64,000 nt of DNA. It comes from Mesopusillimonas faecipullorum. Its GTDB lineage: Bacteria; Pseudomonadota; Gammaproteobacteria; Burkholderiales; Burkholderiaceae_B. This document shows positions 40,170 through 48,181 of the stretch, in pieces (the stretch's first letter is position 1; each line of letters begins with the position of its first letter). Below the pieces are notes generated by a model that did no database searches, had not been told where the DNA came from, and saw only the letters and a program-made list of their open reading frames with translations. The stretch covers positions 310,001 through 374,000 of the forward strand of contig NZ_JACDXW010000003.1 in assembly GCF_020539505.1 (NCBI RefSeq), given 5' to 3'. The translations under genes were made by a program, and so were the position numbers.

Positions 40170-41285
40170 ATGATTGGTCTGTTTACGCTGAAAAACAAGT
40201 TTCTGGAATTGCTACGCGATGCCTTGGCTCATCGCAGTTACTCACGTGATTTTGCGTATGTTCGCAACGAGTACCTGCGCACTCGCATCACCCTGATTTG
40301 CACGATTTTTCTGGTGCTGCTGCCATTCTGGTCGCTGCTGGACTGGATCATGCTACCCAGCGACATCTTGCCCTACCTATGGCCTGCCCGCATTGCGATG
40401 GCTGTTTTGCTGGGTGTCGTGCTGCTACTGGCGCGCTATGCCCGGCACCATCTGCCGCGCGTTCTGCTTGCCTGTGGCTTGCTGCTGGCCACACCTGCCG
40501 CCTTCTACGCGCTTTTGCTGGCCGTTATTCCTCAAGGCACTCCACCACTTATAGGCTATAGCTTTATTCCTTACATGCTGGTGGTCATGCTGGCGATCTT
40601 CCCCTTTACGCTGCTCGAATCCAGCGTGTTGGGCTTAAGCCTGCTCGTGCTTCAAGCTTTTGCCTTGTATCGCTCAGAAATCCTCTTCACTTCTGCGGGC
40701 ATACAAGACTTATGGCTGCTGGTCGCACTGCTCAGCATCGCCGTCACGGCGAATTACTTCCAATTGGCGTTGATGTTGCGCCTACACCGCGAGGCGACTC
40801 ACGATCCGCTTACCGGCTTGCTGAACCGTGGCGCCCTGATGCGCTCCATGACCCAACTGAGCACGCGTGGCGATACGTCCCAAACAGCGCTGTTAATGAT
40901 GGATCTGGACCACTTCAAACGTATTAATGACCAATACGGCCACATGAGCGGTGACGATGTCTTACGCCATTTCACCCGGCAACTGAGCCAAACCTTGCGC
41001 CCCACTGATATCGCTTCGCGCTACGGCGGTGAGGAATTCATGGCTGTTTTGGTCGACACCGATCTGCCAACCGCGCTTGAGCTAGCCGAGCGCATTCGAC
41101 ACCGCACGGAAACCTCCAGCCTGCAAGATCACGAAGGCAACACCATACGCTACACCGTCAGTATAGGTATAGCCATGCTTAAGCCTGGCAAAAATTTCGA
41201 AACCGCCATCCGAGAAGCCGACAATAGACTTTACGAAGCCAAGCGCCAAGCGCGCAATCGCGTGGTGGCCGTCGACACGCCATAG
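40170..41285 (+). CDS. membrane diguanylate cyclase (GGDEF)
   Basis: 371 residues. Five or six helices in the first 200 residues form a membrane sensor of no family I can name; the GGDEF domain covers about 208-371. It has HREATHDPLTGLLNR, MMDLDHFKRINDQYGH, active site GGEEF (286-290) and an RxxD inhibition site (RPTD, 277-280), so it should make cyclic di-GMP and be feedback-inhibited. It is divergent from the NSS transporter. Confidence 0.93.
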   Translation: MIGLFTLKNKFLELLRDALAHRSYSRDFAYVRNEYLRTRITLICTIFLVLLPFWSLLDWIMLPSDILPYLWPARIAMAVLLGVVLLLARYARHHLPRVLLACGLLLATPAAFYALLLAVIPQGTPPLIGYSFIPYMLVVMLAIFPFTLLESSVLGLSLLVLQAFALYRSEILFTSAGIQDLWLLVALLSIAVTANYFQLALMLRLHREATHDPLTGLLNRGALMRSMTQLSTRGDTSQTALLMMDLDHFKRINDQYGHMSGDDVLRHFTRQLSQTLRPTDIASRYGGEEFMAVLVDTDLPTALELAERIRHRTETSSLQDHEGNTIRYTVSIGIAMLKPGKNFETAIREADNRLYEAKRQARNRVVAVDTP

Positions 41286-41387
41286 GTAGCCCCAGGATTC
41301 AGCCTTTCGCATTGCTGACTTTGTTGCCTTCTTCGGATATGGTTCGGATAGAAACGCCTACATCTACCCCCAGGAGCTCGCTTCATC

Positions 41388-43064
41388 ATGATCAGCCGAT
41401 TACAGGCCCTGGGCCGATCCGTATCAGGATTTGGCCTTATTCTTGGTTCGCTTTGCTTTGCTGCATCTTTAACGCCTAGCTTGATACCGCGCGACTTTGT
41501 CGTTCAAGGGGTGCTCGCCGGGATCGCCTTCGGGGCGGGATACGGCATCGGCGTCCTGCTATGCAGCGTATGGCGTTACCTAGAGCTTCCGAGCCTGACG
41601 CAACAGCTAACGAAGATACTCAGTCTGATCATGGCTGCGATCTGTCTTCTCATTATGGTGCTGGCCCTTAATCAGTCGGCGCACTGGCAGAACTCGGTTC
41701 GCCATGCCGTCGGGATGGAGTCGGTCGAGAGTGGCTACCCGCTCAGCGTCACCCTCATTGCCATCATCTGCTTTTGCGTGCTTCTATTGATAGCTCGCGG
41801 CTTGATCAAGCTTGGAAAACTCATAGCCGGCAAACTCTACCGACGCTTCCCACGCCGAATCTCCATTGTTGTCGGTGCGGCAGTCACCATCGCGCTTACC
41901 TACACTATCGCCAACGGCGTGTTGGTCCGATACACCTTCAACATGCTTGATAGCTCCTTCCGTCAAATTGATGCGCTGATAGAGCCAGATCGTCCGCAAC
42001 CCCTAGTGGCCGAGCGCGCGGGCAACAAACTGTCGAGGCTGGAATGGCGCAAACTCGGACGGGCGGGAAGAGAGTTCGTAGCCTCCGGCCCCACGGCGCA
42101 GGAAATCACGGCTTTTACCAAGCAGCCGGCGCTTGAGCCCATACGCTTATATGCCGGCCTGCAGATCGCTGACACGCCCGAGGAGCGTGCCGCCTTGCTG
42201 CTGGAAGAACTCATTGCCCTGAAGGCTTTCGAGCGAGATGCGCTGGTCATCATCACCCCGACAGGCACCGGGTGGGTCGACCCCTCCGCCATCGATGGGC
42301 TTGAGTTTTTGTTTAACGGCAATGTGGCAAGCGTTGCGTTGCAGTACTCCTACTTAAACAGCCCGCTTTCCTTGATTTTTGAACCCGAGCATGGCGCAGT
42401 CGCTGCGGAAGCCCTGTTTCGCGTCGTATATCGCTATTGGAAAACCCTCCCTGCTGATCAGCGCCCTAAGCTCTATCTTCATGGGCTAAGCCTAGGCGCT
42501 TTTAATTCACAACGCGCCATCACCTTCTTCGACGTCCTAGGCGACCCGATAGACGGAGCCGTCTGGAGCGGCCCCCCTTTCCCCAGCGAAAAATGGCGCT
42601 CCCTGACTGCCGACCGGAACCCTGAGTCGACGGAATGGCTACCGGTTTTTCAAGAGGGACGATTCGTGCGCTTCATGAACCAGCATGGAACACCCGAAGG
42701 CAATACCTCGCCCTGGGGCAATCTGCGTTTCGTGTATCTGCAATACGGTAGCGACGCCATCACCTTCTTCGACAAAAGCTTGTTCTACCGCGAAGCAGAC
42801 TGGATGAAGGCACCGAGGGCCCCTGATGTCTCGCCCTTGCTGCGTTGGTATCCGGTCGTCAGCATGTTGCAACTGCTTATCGACATGCCTTTGTCAGACG
42901 GGGTTCCCATGGGGTATGGACATGTGTATGCACCAGAGCATTATCTGAATGCCTGGCTGGAGGTGACCGGCGTTGAGTGGGCCCCGGAGAAGGTGGATGC
43001 CCTAAAGGCGCTACTGAGACAACGCAGCACACAAGGGGAAGGTTATGAATACCGAGGGGGGTGA
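41388..43064 (+). CDS. alpha/beta-hydrolase family membrane protein (Abhydrolase_9 type)
   Basis: 558 residues. Four or so helices in the first 190 residues (LILGSLCFAASLTPSLIPRD, ILSLIMAAICLLIMVLALNQ, TLIAIICFCVLLLIARG, ISIVVGAAVTIALTYTIANG), then a cytoplasmic or periplasmic hydrolase domain with the nucleophile elbow HGLSLGAFNSQ. It matches the Abhydrolase_9_N plus Abhydrolase_9 layout; substrate unknown. AGGAG precedes the ATG by 9 nt. Codons such as CGA, TTA, GGA and TCA are more common than in the neighbouring genes, and a tRNA gene lies just downstream, so horizontal gain is possible. Confidence 0.85.
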   Translation: MISRLQALGRSVSGFGLILGSLCFAASLTPSLIPRDFVVQGVLAGIAFGAGYGIGVLLCSVWRYLELPSLTQQLTKILSLIMAAICLLIMVLALNQSAHWQNSVRHAVGMESVESGYPLSVTLIAIICFCVLLLIARGLIKLGKLIAGKLYRRFPRRISIVVGAAVTIALTYTIANGVLVRYTFNMLDSSFRQIDALIEPDRPQPLVAERAGNKLSRLEWRKLGRAGREFVASGPTAQEITAFTKQPALEPIRLYAGLQIADTPEERAALLLEELIALKAFERDALVIITPTGTGWVDPSAIDGLEFLFNGNVASVALQYSYLNSPLSLIFEPEHGAVAAEALFRVVYRYWKTLPADQRPKLYLHGLSLGAFNSQRAITFFDVLGDPIDGAVWSGPPFPSEKWRSLTADRNPESTEWLPVFQEGRFVRFMNQHGTPEGNTSPWGNLRFVYLQYGSDAITFFDKSLFYREADWMKAPRAPDVSPLLRWYPVVSMLQLLIDMPLSDGVPMGYGHVYAPEHYLNAWLEVTGVEWAPEKVDALKALLRQRSTQGEGYEYRGG

Positions 43065-43080
43065 TCTACTTGGCTTGCAT

Positions 43081-43155
43081 TGGCGCGACCGACAGGAATC
43101 GAACCTGTATCGAGAGCTTCGGAAACTCTAATTCTATCCATTGAACTACGGTCGC
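43081..43155 (-). tRNA. tRNA-Arg (anticodon CCG)
   Basis: Reading the minus strand, the acceptor stem GCGACCG / CGGTCGC is perfect, with discriminator G and an encoded CCA. The anticodon arm is AGAGT-TTCCGAA-GCTCT, giving anticodon CCG for codon CGG. The T arm has GGTTCGATTCC. A TACAAT box on the minus strand (43166-43171) lies 10 bp upstream, with no good -35. No second copy of the tRNA 3' end is seen in the window, so there is no sign of an integrated element. Confidence 0.97.
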
Positions 43156-43224
43156 ATCGCGCAGTATTGTAACGCGCTTCGCCTTCGCGTGCTGTACAAG
43201 GGTGCCCTTCCTAGCAGTAGCAGG

Positions 43225-43230
43225 TATAAT
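43225..43230 (+). promoter_or_regulatory. possible -10 box upstream of the cytochrome c gene
   Basis: A consensus TATAAT lies 173 bp before the cytochrome c ATG. No good -35 box is seen. A second candidate, TATATT, lies some 35 bp further on. Confidence 0.3.
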
Positions 43231-43403
43231 CGCAATCTTTACGCGCACCGGCCCCGAAACCTTATATTGGCGTAGCGCGCGACGCGAGTCTCAAATTAGT
43301 TAAGCACAAGTAAACTGCACGTACCCGATGGTACAAAGCAAGTACCTAGCGATTGCATAGCAAGCAACAAGGGCCGCAAGACATAAGAATCCAGGACTCA
43401 GAC

Positions 43404-43964
43404 ATGAACCAAACAGCAGACAACGCAGAAAAGCACAACGAAGCACACGAAGGGCCCATCAAGACCCCGAAGCAGCTGGTCGTTACCATCATCCTGGCGT
43501 TCATTGTTCCCATCATTATCATCTTATTGTTGATCAATCTGGTGGTGTCCGGCTCTTTTCAAGGCGCGGGTTCGCAGGCGCTCACCCCCGAAGCCATCGC
43601 CTCGCGCATCAAGCCTGTGGCGGGCTTTGCACTGGTCGATGCCAATGCACCCAAGGTTTTTAAAACCGGCCAGCAAGTCTACGAATCCACCTGTACCGCC
43701 TGTCACGCCGCAGGCGTGGCTGGCGCACCCAAAACGGGCGATACCGCAGCCTGGGCTCCGCTCATCGACTCCGGTATGCAAGCCCTCATGAAAGTCGCTC
43801 TCGAAGGCAAGGGCGCCATGCCCCCCAAGGGTGGCAACCCCACCCTCAGCGACTTCGAAATCGAACGCGCCGTGGTCTACATGGCCAATCAAGCAGGCGG
43901 CTCCTTCCCAGAACCAGCTGAACCTGCCGCTGAAGGCGATGCCGCAGCGGACAACGCCCCCTAA
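43404..43964 (+). CDS. cytochrome c5 family protein
   Basis: 186 residues from the ATG at 43404, which has AGGA 7 nt before it. One N-terminal membrane helix (about 27-50, VTIILAFIVPIIIILLLINL) anchors it, with the haem domain in the periplasm. Haem motif CTACH (about residue 96) and Met ligand in GKGAMPPKGG. The tail is acidic and Ala/Pro-rich. It is likely an electron carrier of the respiratory chain. It stands alone, with two terminators after it. Confidence 0.93.
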   Translation: MNQTADNAEKHNEAHEGPIKTPKQLVVTIILAFIVPIIIILLLINLVVSGSFQGAGSQALTPEAIASRIKPVAGFALVDANAPKVFKTGQQVYESTCTACHAAGVAGAPKTGDTAAWAPLIDSGMQALMKVALEGKGAMPPKGGNPTLSDFEIERAVVYMANQAGGSFPEPAEPAAEGDAAADNAP

Positions 43965-44012
43965 AAGCCTAGCCTTCCGGCACGCACATGCCGGATACGC
44001 ATGCCACACACG

Positions 44013-44040
44013 AGCCGGCCTCTATAAAGGTCGGCTTTTT
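44013..44040 (+). terminator. terminator of the cytochrome c gene
   Basis: Stem AGCCGGCCT / AGGTCGGCT (9 bp with one G-U pair), 6-nt loop, then TTTTT. Confidence 0.85.
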
Positions 44041-44060
44041 CATGTGCGCCCGGCACACAT

Positions 44061-44092
44061 AAAAAACGCCACCTTCGAGGGTGGCGTTTTTT
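44061..44092. terminator. bidirectional terminator
   Basis: Perfect 13-bp stem AAAAAACGCCACC / GGTGGCGTTTTTT with a 6-nt loop. The A and T runs flank the GC stem, so it works in both directions between the converging cytochrome and dehydrogenase genes. Confidence 0.92.
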
Positions 44093-44104
44093 CGTCTATC
44101 GCCT

Positions 44105-45628
44105 TCAGCGCGCTTCGGTTTGCAGCGGCAAACCTAGCTGCACGCGGCGCTGCAGCCACAAACTGGCCCGATAGCGCATATCGCCGGTTACGGCATGCAT
44201 ATTGCGCAGGACTTCAAGCACCAGGTCTGCCCCCAGCGCCTGCCCCAGGCTAAGGGGCCCGCCACCTGGGTAACCCAAGCCCAGTTTGACGGCCAAATCG
44301 ATATCCTTGGCTGTTGCAATGTTTTGCTGAGCAATGTCACTGGCCACGTTCACGATATTGGCGACGATACGTTGAGCGACGAAGCCCGCAGAGTCGGCAA
44401 TGACGGACACCGGGGTATCGTCGGATGCCAATAAGGCATGGGCGGCATCACGCCATTTGTCTTCCGTAGACAAAGCACACATCAGCACCCGCCGCTTGCC
44501 TTGCTCCAGCCCAAACAGGGTATCCAAAGCAACGGTACGAGCGCCATCCAGACTATGGCGGCTGATCAGCGTAGCGGTATCCTCACCAAATGGCGTTACG
44601 ACGATCAGGGCATCGTCGGGCGCTTGCTCGGCAGCGACGCACTGCACACCCAGGCTCTCGAAAAGCGCCTTGGCACGCGCATGGCCTACCGCATGGTAAG
44701 GCGCCACCCAGACTTTCAGCCCATCAAGGGCCGAGGGCACGGCTGCGCTGGCGGGGACTTCCTGCTTGCCATCCACATAGCGATAGAAACCCTCGCCTGT
44801 TTTCCGACCCAGCAGACCACCGGCAAAGCGCACGGCGGTAATGGGCGAGGGGCGAAAACGGGGTTCGTCATAGAACTGCTCGTAGATCGACTCCATGACG
44901 GGATGAGAGACATCCAGGGCGGTCAGATCCAGGAGTTCGAACGGGCCCATGCGAAAACCGGCCTGCTCGCGCATGATGGCGTCGATGACATGAAAAGGGG
45001 CAACCGTTTCCTGTGCCGTTTTCAAGCCCTCGATATTCATGCCGCGACCGGCATGATTGACGATGAAGCCCGGCATGTCTTTGGCGCGTACCGCCGTATG
45101 CCCCATTTTCTGGGAAAGCGCCATCAGCGCATCGCCCACGGCGGGATCACTGCGCAAACCGTCGATGACTTCGACGACCTTCATCAAGGGCACTGGGTTG
45201 AAGAAGTGATAACCCACTACGCGTTGAGGGCGTTCGCAGCCGGCAGCAATAGCGGTGATGGGCAATGAAGACGTATTGGAAGCCAGGATGCAGTCTTCGG
45301 CAACGATCTGTTCAAGCTGTTTGAATAACTCGCGCTTGATGTCCAGTCTTTCGACGATGGCTTCGATCACCAACTGCGCCGGTGCAAGGTCTTGCAAGGC
45401 CGTGCAAGCCTGGATGCGGGCCAGGGCAGCTTGAACGACTTCGGGCTGCATCTTGCCCTTGGCCACCAATTTATCCCAGGTTTGCGCCAATGCGTCGCGC
45501 GCGGCCTGAACAGCCTGCGCATTGACGTCGTACAGACGCACTTCCAGCCCCGCTTGAGCCGCAATCTGGGCAATACCCCGCCCCATCGCGCCGGCTCCGA
45601 CGATGCCGATGACATTGATATCCTTCAT
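44105..45628 (-). CDS. 3-hydroxyacyl-CoA dehydrogenase (PaaH/Hcd type)
   Basis: 507 residues from the ATG at 45628 (MKDINVIGIVGAGAMGRGIA), with GGAG before it. NAD-binding domain with GAGAMG, catalytic-type His in YHFFNPVPLMKVVEVI, Glu region VVEVIDG, first 3HCDH domain about 190-285 (PGFIVNHAGRGMNIEG), then a second half with another 3HCDH domain (about 405-505, AGFVAQRIVANIVN). It oxidises 3-hydroxyacyl-CoA; the longer form resembles phenylacetate-pathway PaaH, but no paa genes are nearby. It is divergent from a small orphan gene. Confidence 0.92.
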   Translation of the reverse strand: MKDINVIGIVGAGAMGRGIAQIAAQAGLEVRLYDVNAQAVQAARDALAQTWDKLVAKGKMQPEVVQAALARIQACTALQDLAPAQLVIEAIVERLDIKRELFKQLEQIVAEDCILASNTSSLPITAIAAGCERPQRVVGYHFFNPVPLMKVVEVIDGLRSDPAVGDALMALSQKMGHTAVRAKDMPGFIVNHAGRGMNIEGLKTAQETVAPFHVIDAIMREQAGFRMGPFELLDLTALDVSHPVMESIYEQFYDEPRFRPSPITAVRFAGGLLGRKTGEGFYRYVDGKQEVPASAAVPSALDGLKVWVAPYHAVGHARAKALFESLGVQCVAAEQAPDDALIVVTPFGEDTATLISRHSLDGARTVALDTLFGLEQGKRRVLMCALSTEDKWRDAAHALLASDDTPVSVIADSAGFVAQRIVANIVNVASDIAQQNIATAKDIDLAVKLGLGYPGGGPLSLGQALGADLVLEVLRNMHAVTGDMRYRASLWLQRRVQLGLPLQTEAR

Positions 45629-45733
45629 TGATGAGCTCCAGAACAAGCCGACCAGCGCTGATCGGCGAAAGGACGATGATAAAACGCCGGGACCCCGACC
45701 GTTTGTGTATGTTTACAACACGGGCACAAATTA

Positions 45734-45784
45734 AGGGTAAACCCCAGGAAAAATATTGCATAAACCTAGGGTTTACCCTAGAAT
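45734..45784 (+). promoter_or_regulatory. promoter with palindromic operator upstream of the small orphan gene
   Basis: TTGCAT (45756-45761), a 17-bp spacer and TAGAAT (45779-45784) form a sigma-70-like promoter. The spacer is almost filled by CTAGGGTTTACCCTAG (45766-45781, arms of 7 bp), which also touches the -10 box. A related half, AGGGTAAACCC (45734-45744), lies 34 bp upstream (centre to centre). The layout suggests a repressor site; the regulator is unknown. Confidence 0.65.
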
Positions 45785-45833
45785 ATCTTCATTGCTTAAT
45801 TCAGCCGTTTTTTAGATCAGACAGGTCGTCGCC

Positions 45834-46028
45834 ATGAAGAATCTTTCCTCCTCCATCGTTTTGACTGACTCCCTCGAACGCAAGCTGCTGCAAGCCGAAA
45901 TGGACCACTACATGAATGCGCCTCTGAAAGGCGTGTTTACCGCTGCGGCCCATGCTGCAGCCAAGCTGTCGGTCAAGGTCGTCGACGCGCTGCGTTTCCA
46001 ACGCCACGCTGGCACCAAAGCCGCTTAA
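45834..46028 (+). CDS. small hypothetical protein
   Basis: 64 residues: two predicted helices rich in Ala and Leu (about 13-28 and 33-55), basic end (RFQRHAGTKAA). No signal peptide, membrane helix or known motif. Support for being real: it lies behind a good promoter with a palindromic operator, has AGG upstream of the ATG, and a hairpin follows the stop. Function unknown. Confidence 0.65.
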   Translation: MKNLSSSIVLTDSLERKLLQAEMDHYMNAPLKGVFTAAAHAAAKLSVKVVDALRFQRHAGTKAA

Positions 46029-46038
46029 ATTCTTTCCG

Positions 46039-46074
46039 CTCTGTCTTCTGACAGAGTCAGGGTAACGATTACCC
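46039..46074. repeat. two hairpins after the small orphan gene
   Basis: CTCTGTC-TTCT-GACAGAG (46039-46056) and GGGTAA-CGA-TTACCC (46060-46074), both perfect. They lie between the converging orphan gene and rep. No T-run follows. Confidence 0.5.
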
Positions 46075-46114
46075 AGCAGTGTTGAAAGTGGCAAGTCCTC
46101 TGCACCGAAAAAAC

Positions 46115-48181
46115 TCAAGAGGTTTTTTTCGCCAGCAACCCCTTCAGCATATCTAGGCGGGCCTTAGGACTTAGGCCCGCCATCTCGTCAGCCGGCCCGG
46201 TTGACGCAGCCCCCTCCCCCATCTCCGCGATGAACCTAGAAGGTTCACGTATCAAGTCTTCTCTGGCTCGGCGACGCTTTTTGCACCAACTGATGTGCAA
46301 AGACCGCTTGGCACGTGTAATTCCCACATACATTAAACGCCGCTCTTCTTGCACGCGCTGCACCAAGGTTTCGGCGGCGTCAGGCCCATCGTTCTCGTCC
46401 TCTTCGCGCCCTAAGTGGGGTAGCAAGCCTTCTTCCACACCTATGAGGAAGACATGGGGGTATTCCAGCCCCTTGGCTGCATGCAGCGTAGAGAGCTTGA
46501 CGGCATCCGGTTCCTCATCGTCACCGCGCTCTAGCATGGTCACCAGCGCCACATGTTGGGCAAGGTCCAGCAAACGCATCCCATCTTCATCGGCTTTACG
46601 CTTGAGCCAGGCCACGAGTTCCATCACATTCTGCCAACGTGTAGCCGCTTGACGTTCTTCACAGCTGTCGTACAAGTAGCGTTCGTATTGGATAGCTTCC
46701 AACATGCCAGTCAAGGCTTCACCCGCAGCGGGCCCGCCATCGGGACGAGCGGCCTCTTGCTGCAAACGCTGAATGTAAGTGGCGAACACCTGCAGGGGCT
46801 CAAGTTGACGCGCTGCCAGGCGTTCGGTGGGGCCGATTTCAAATACCGAGGCAAACAGCGATAACTGCCGCTCGCCGGCAAATTGCCCCAAGGTTTGCAG
46901 GGTGGACTGCCCTACTCCTCGCTTGGGCGTCGTAACCGCTCGAATAAAAGCAGGGTCGTCGTCGTCGTTGGCCAGCAGGCGCAGATAAGCCAACACATCG
47001 CGTATCTCGGTTTTATCGAAAAAGCTCTGACCGCCCGAAATCGTGTAGGGAATGCGCAGATTGCGCAGCGACTGTTCAACGATGCGCGCCTGTTGATTGC
47101 TACGGTACAAAATCGCAAAGTCCCGCCACTGGGCCTGGCGCTCGAAGCGCTCAGCCGAAATGCGCATGGCTATTGACTCGGCCTCAGCCTGGTCGTTATC
47201 CATTGCCGTCACGCGTATGGGCTCCCCGTGTCCTAAATCGGACCACAGCTTCTTATTGAAAACATTGGGGTTGTGGCTGATAACCTGGTTTGCCGCCGAC
47301 AAAATACGCTGCACCGACCGGTAGTTCTGCTCTAGCTTGATCAGTTCAAGCGAGGGATAGTCACTTGAAAGCTGGGTCAGGTTTTCAACAGTCGCCCCAC
47401 GCCAGGCATAAATCGCCTGGTCATCATCGCCCACAGCCGTAAACATGGCCCTGTCACCTACCAGCGCCTGCATCAGCCGATATTGGCACACGTTGGTGTC
47501 TTGATACTCGTCTACCAATAGGTATTTAACGCGAGCCTGCCAGCGTGCGCGCACCGTCTCATCACGCATCAGCAGCAAGGTCGGTAAGCGGATGAGGTCG
47601 TCAAAGTCGACCGATTGGTAGGCCTGCAAAGTCGCGTCGTAACTGCGGTAGATGCGCGCCGCCTCGGCTTGGCCCGGCGTACTGGCCGATTTATCGGCGG
47701 CGTCGGGGTCCATCAGGGCGTTTTTCCACAAAGAGATCGTTTGCTGCACTTCGCGCAAACGAGCCTTGTCGGTAGTGGCCAAGAGCTCTTGAACGATGGC
47801 CAGCGCATCCGTAGCGTCTACGATGGAAAACGAAGGCTTAAGCCCTACTGCCTGGGCCTCCTCGCGCAAAAACCGCAGACCCAACGAGTGAAAGGTACTG
47901 ATGGTCAGGCCTTTGGCCATACGTGGCTCTACCAACTCGCGTACGCGCTCGCTCATTTCGCGAGCCGCTTTGTTGGTAAAGGTCAGCGCAACGATCTGCC
48001 TGGCCGTATAGGCACACTCGCGCAACAGATAGGCGATTTTCTGGGTAATCACCCGTGTTTTGCCGCTACCTGCCCCTGCCAGCACCAAGCAGGGGCCATT
48101 TAAATACAGCACGGCGGCACGTTGCGGGCCGTTCAGAGTCGTAGGCAAAGTATGCCCATGCGTTTGTGGGAAAGCGCTCAT
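46115..48181 (-). CDS. rep: ATP-dependent DNA helicase Rep
   Basis: 688 residues, UvrD/Rep superfamily 1A. Motifs: Q motif LNGPQRAAVLY, Walker A AGAGSGKT, DEYQDTN, GDDDQAIYAWRGA, TPKRGVG, STLHAAKGLEYPHVF and YVGITRAKRSL. The start sequence and length favour Rep, which helps forks through obstacles and works with PriA in restart, over UvrD. It overlaps priA by 4 bp. Confidence 0.93.
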   Translation of the reverse strand: MSAFPQTHGHTLPTTLNGPQRAAVLYLNGPCLVLAGAGSGKTRVITQKIAYLLRECAYTARQIVALTFTNKAAREMSERVRELVEPRMAKGLTISTFHSLGLRFLREEAQAVGLKPSFSIVDATDALAIVQELLATTDKARLREVQQTISLWKNALMDPDAADKSASTPGQAEAARIYRSYDATLQAYQSVDFDDLIRLPTLLLMRDETVRARWQARVKYLLVDEYQDTNVCQYRLMQALVGDRAMFTAVGDDDQAIYAWRGATVENLTQLSSDYPSLELIKLEQNYRSVQRILSAANQVISHNPNVFNKKLWSDLGHGEPIRVTAMDNDQAEAESIAMRISAERFERQAQWRDFAILYRSNQQARIVEQSLRNLRIPYTISGGQSFFDKTEIRDVLAYLRLLANDDDDPAFIRAVTTPKRGVGQSTLQTLGQFAGERQLSLFASVFEIGPTERLAARQLEPLQVFATYIQRLQQEAARPDGGPAAGEALTGMLEAIQYERYLYDSCEERQAATRWQNVMELVAWLKRKADEDGMRLLDLAQHVALVTMLERGDDEEPDAVKLSTLHAAKGLEYPHVFLIGVEEGLLPHLGREEDENDGPDAAETLVQRVQEERRLMYVGITRAKRSLHISWCKKRRRAREDLIREPSRFIAEMGEGAASTGPADEMAGLSPKARLDMLKGLLAKKTS

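Noticed and set aside
43081-43155. tRNA-Arg as an attachment site of a genomic island
   Set aside because: No integrase, no repeated tRNA 3' end within the window, and flanking genes are mostly ordinary.
44105-45628. phenylacetate degradation cluster
   Set aside because: The dehydrogenase is PaaH-like, but no other paa gene is near; the enoyl-CoA hydratase is 15 kb away and alone.
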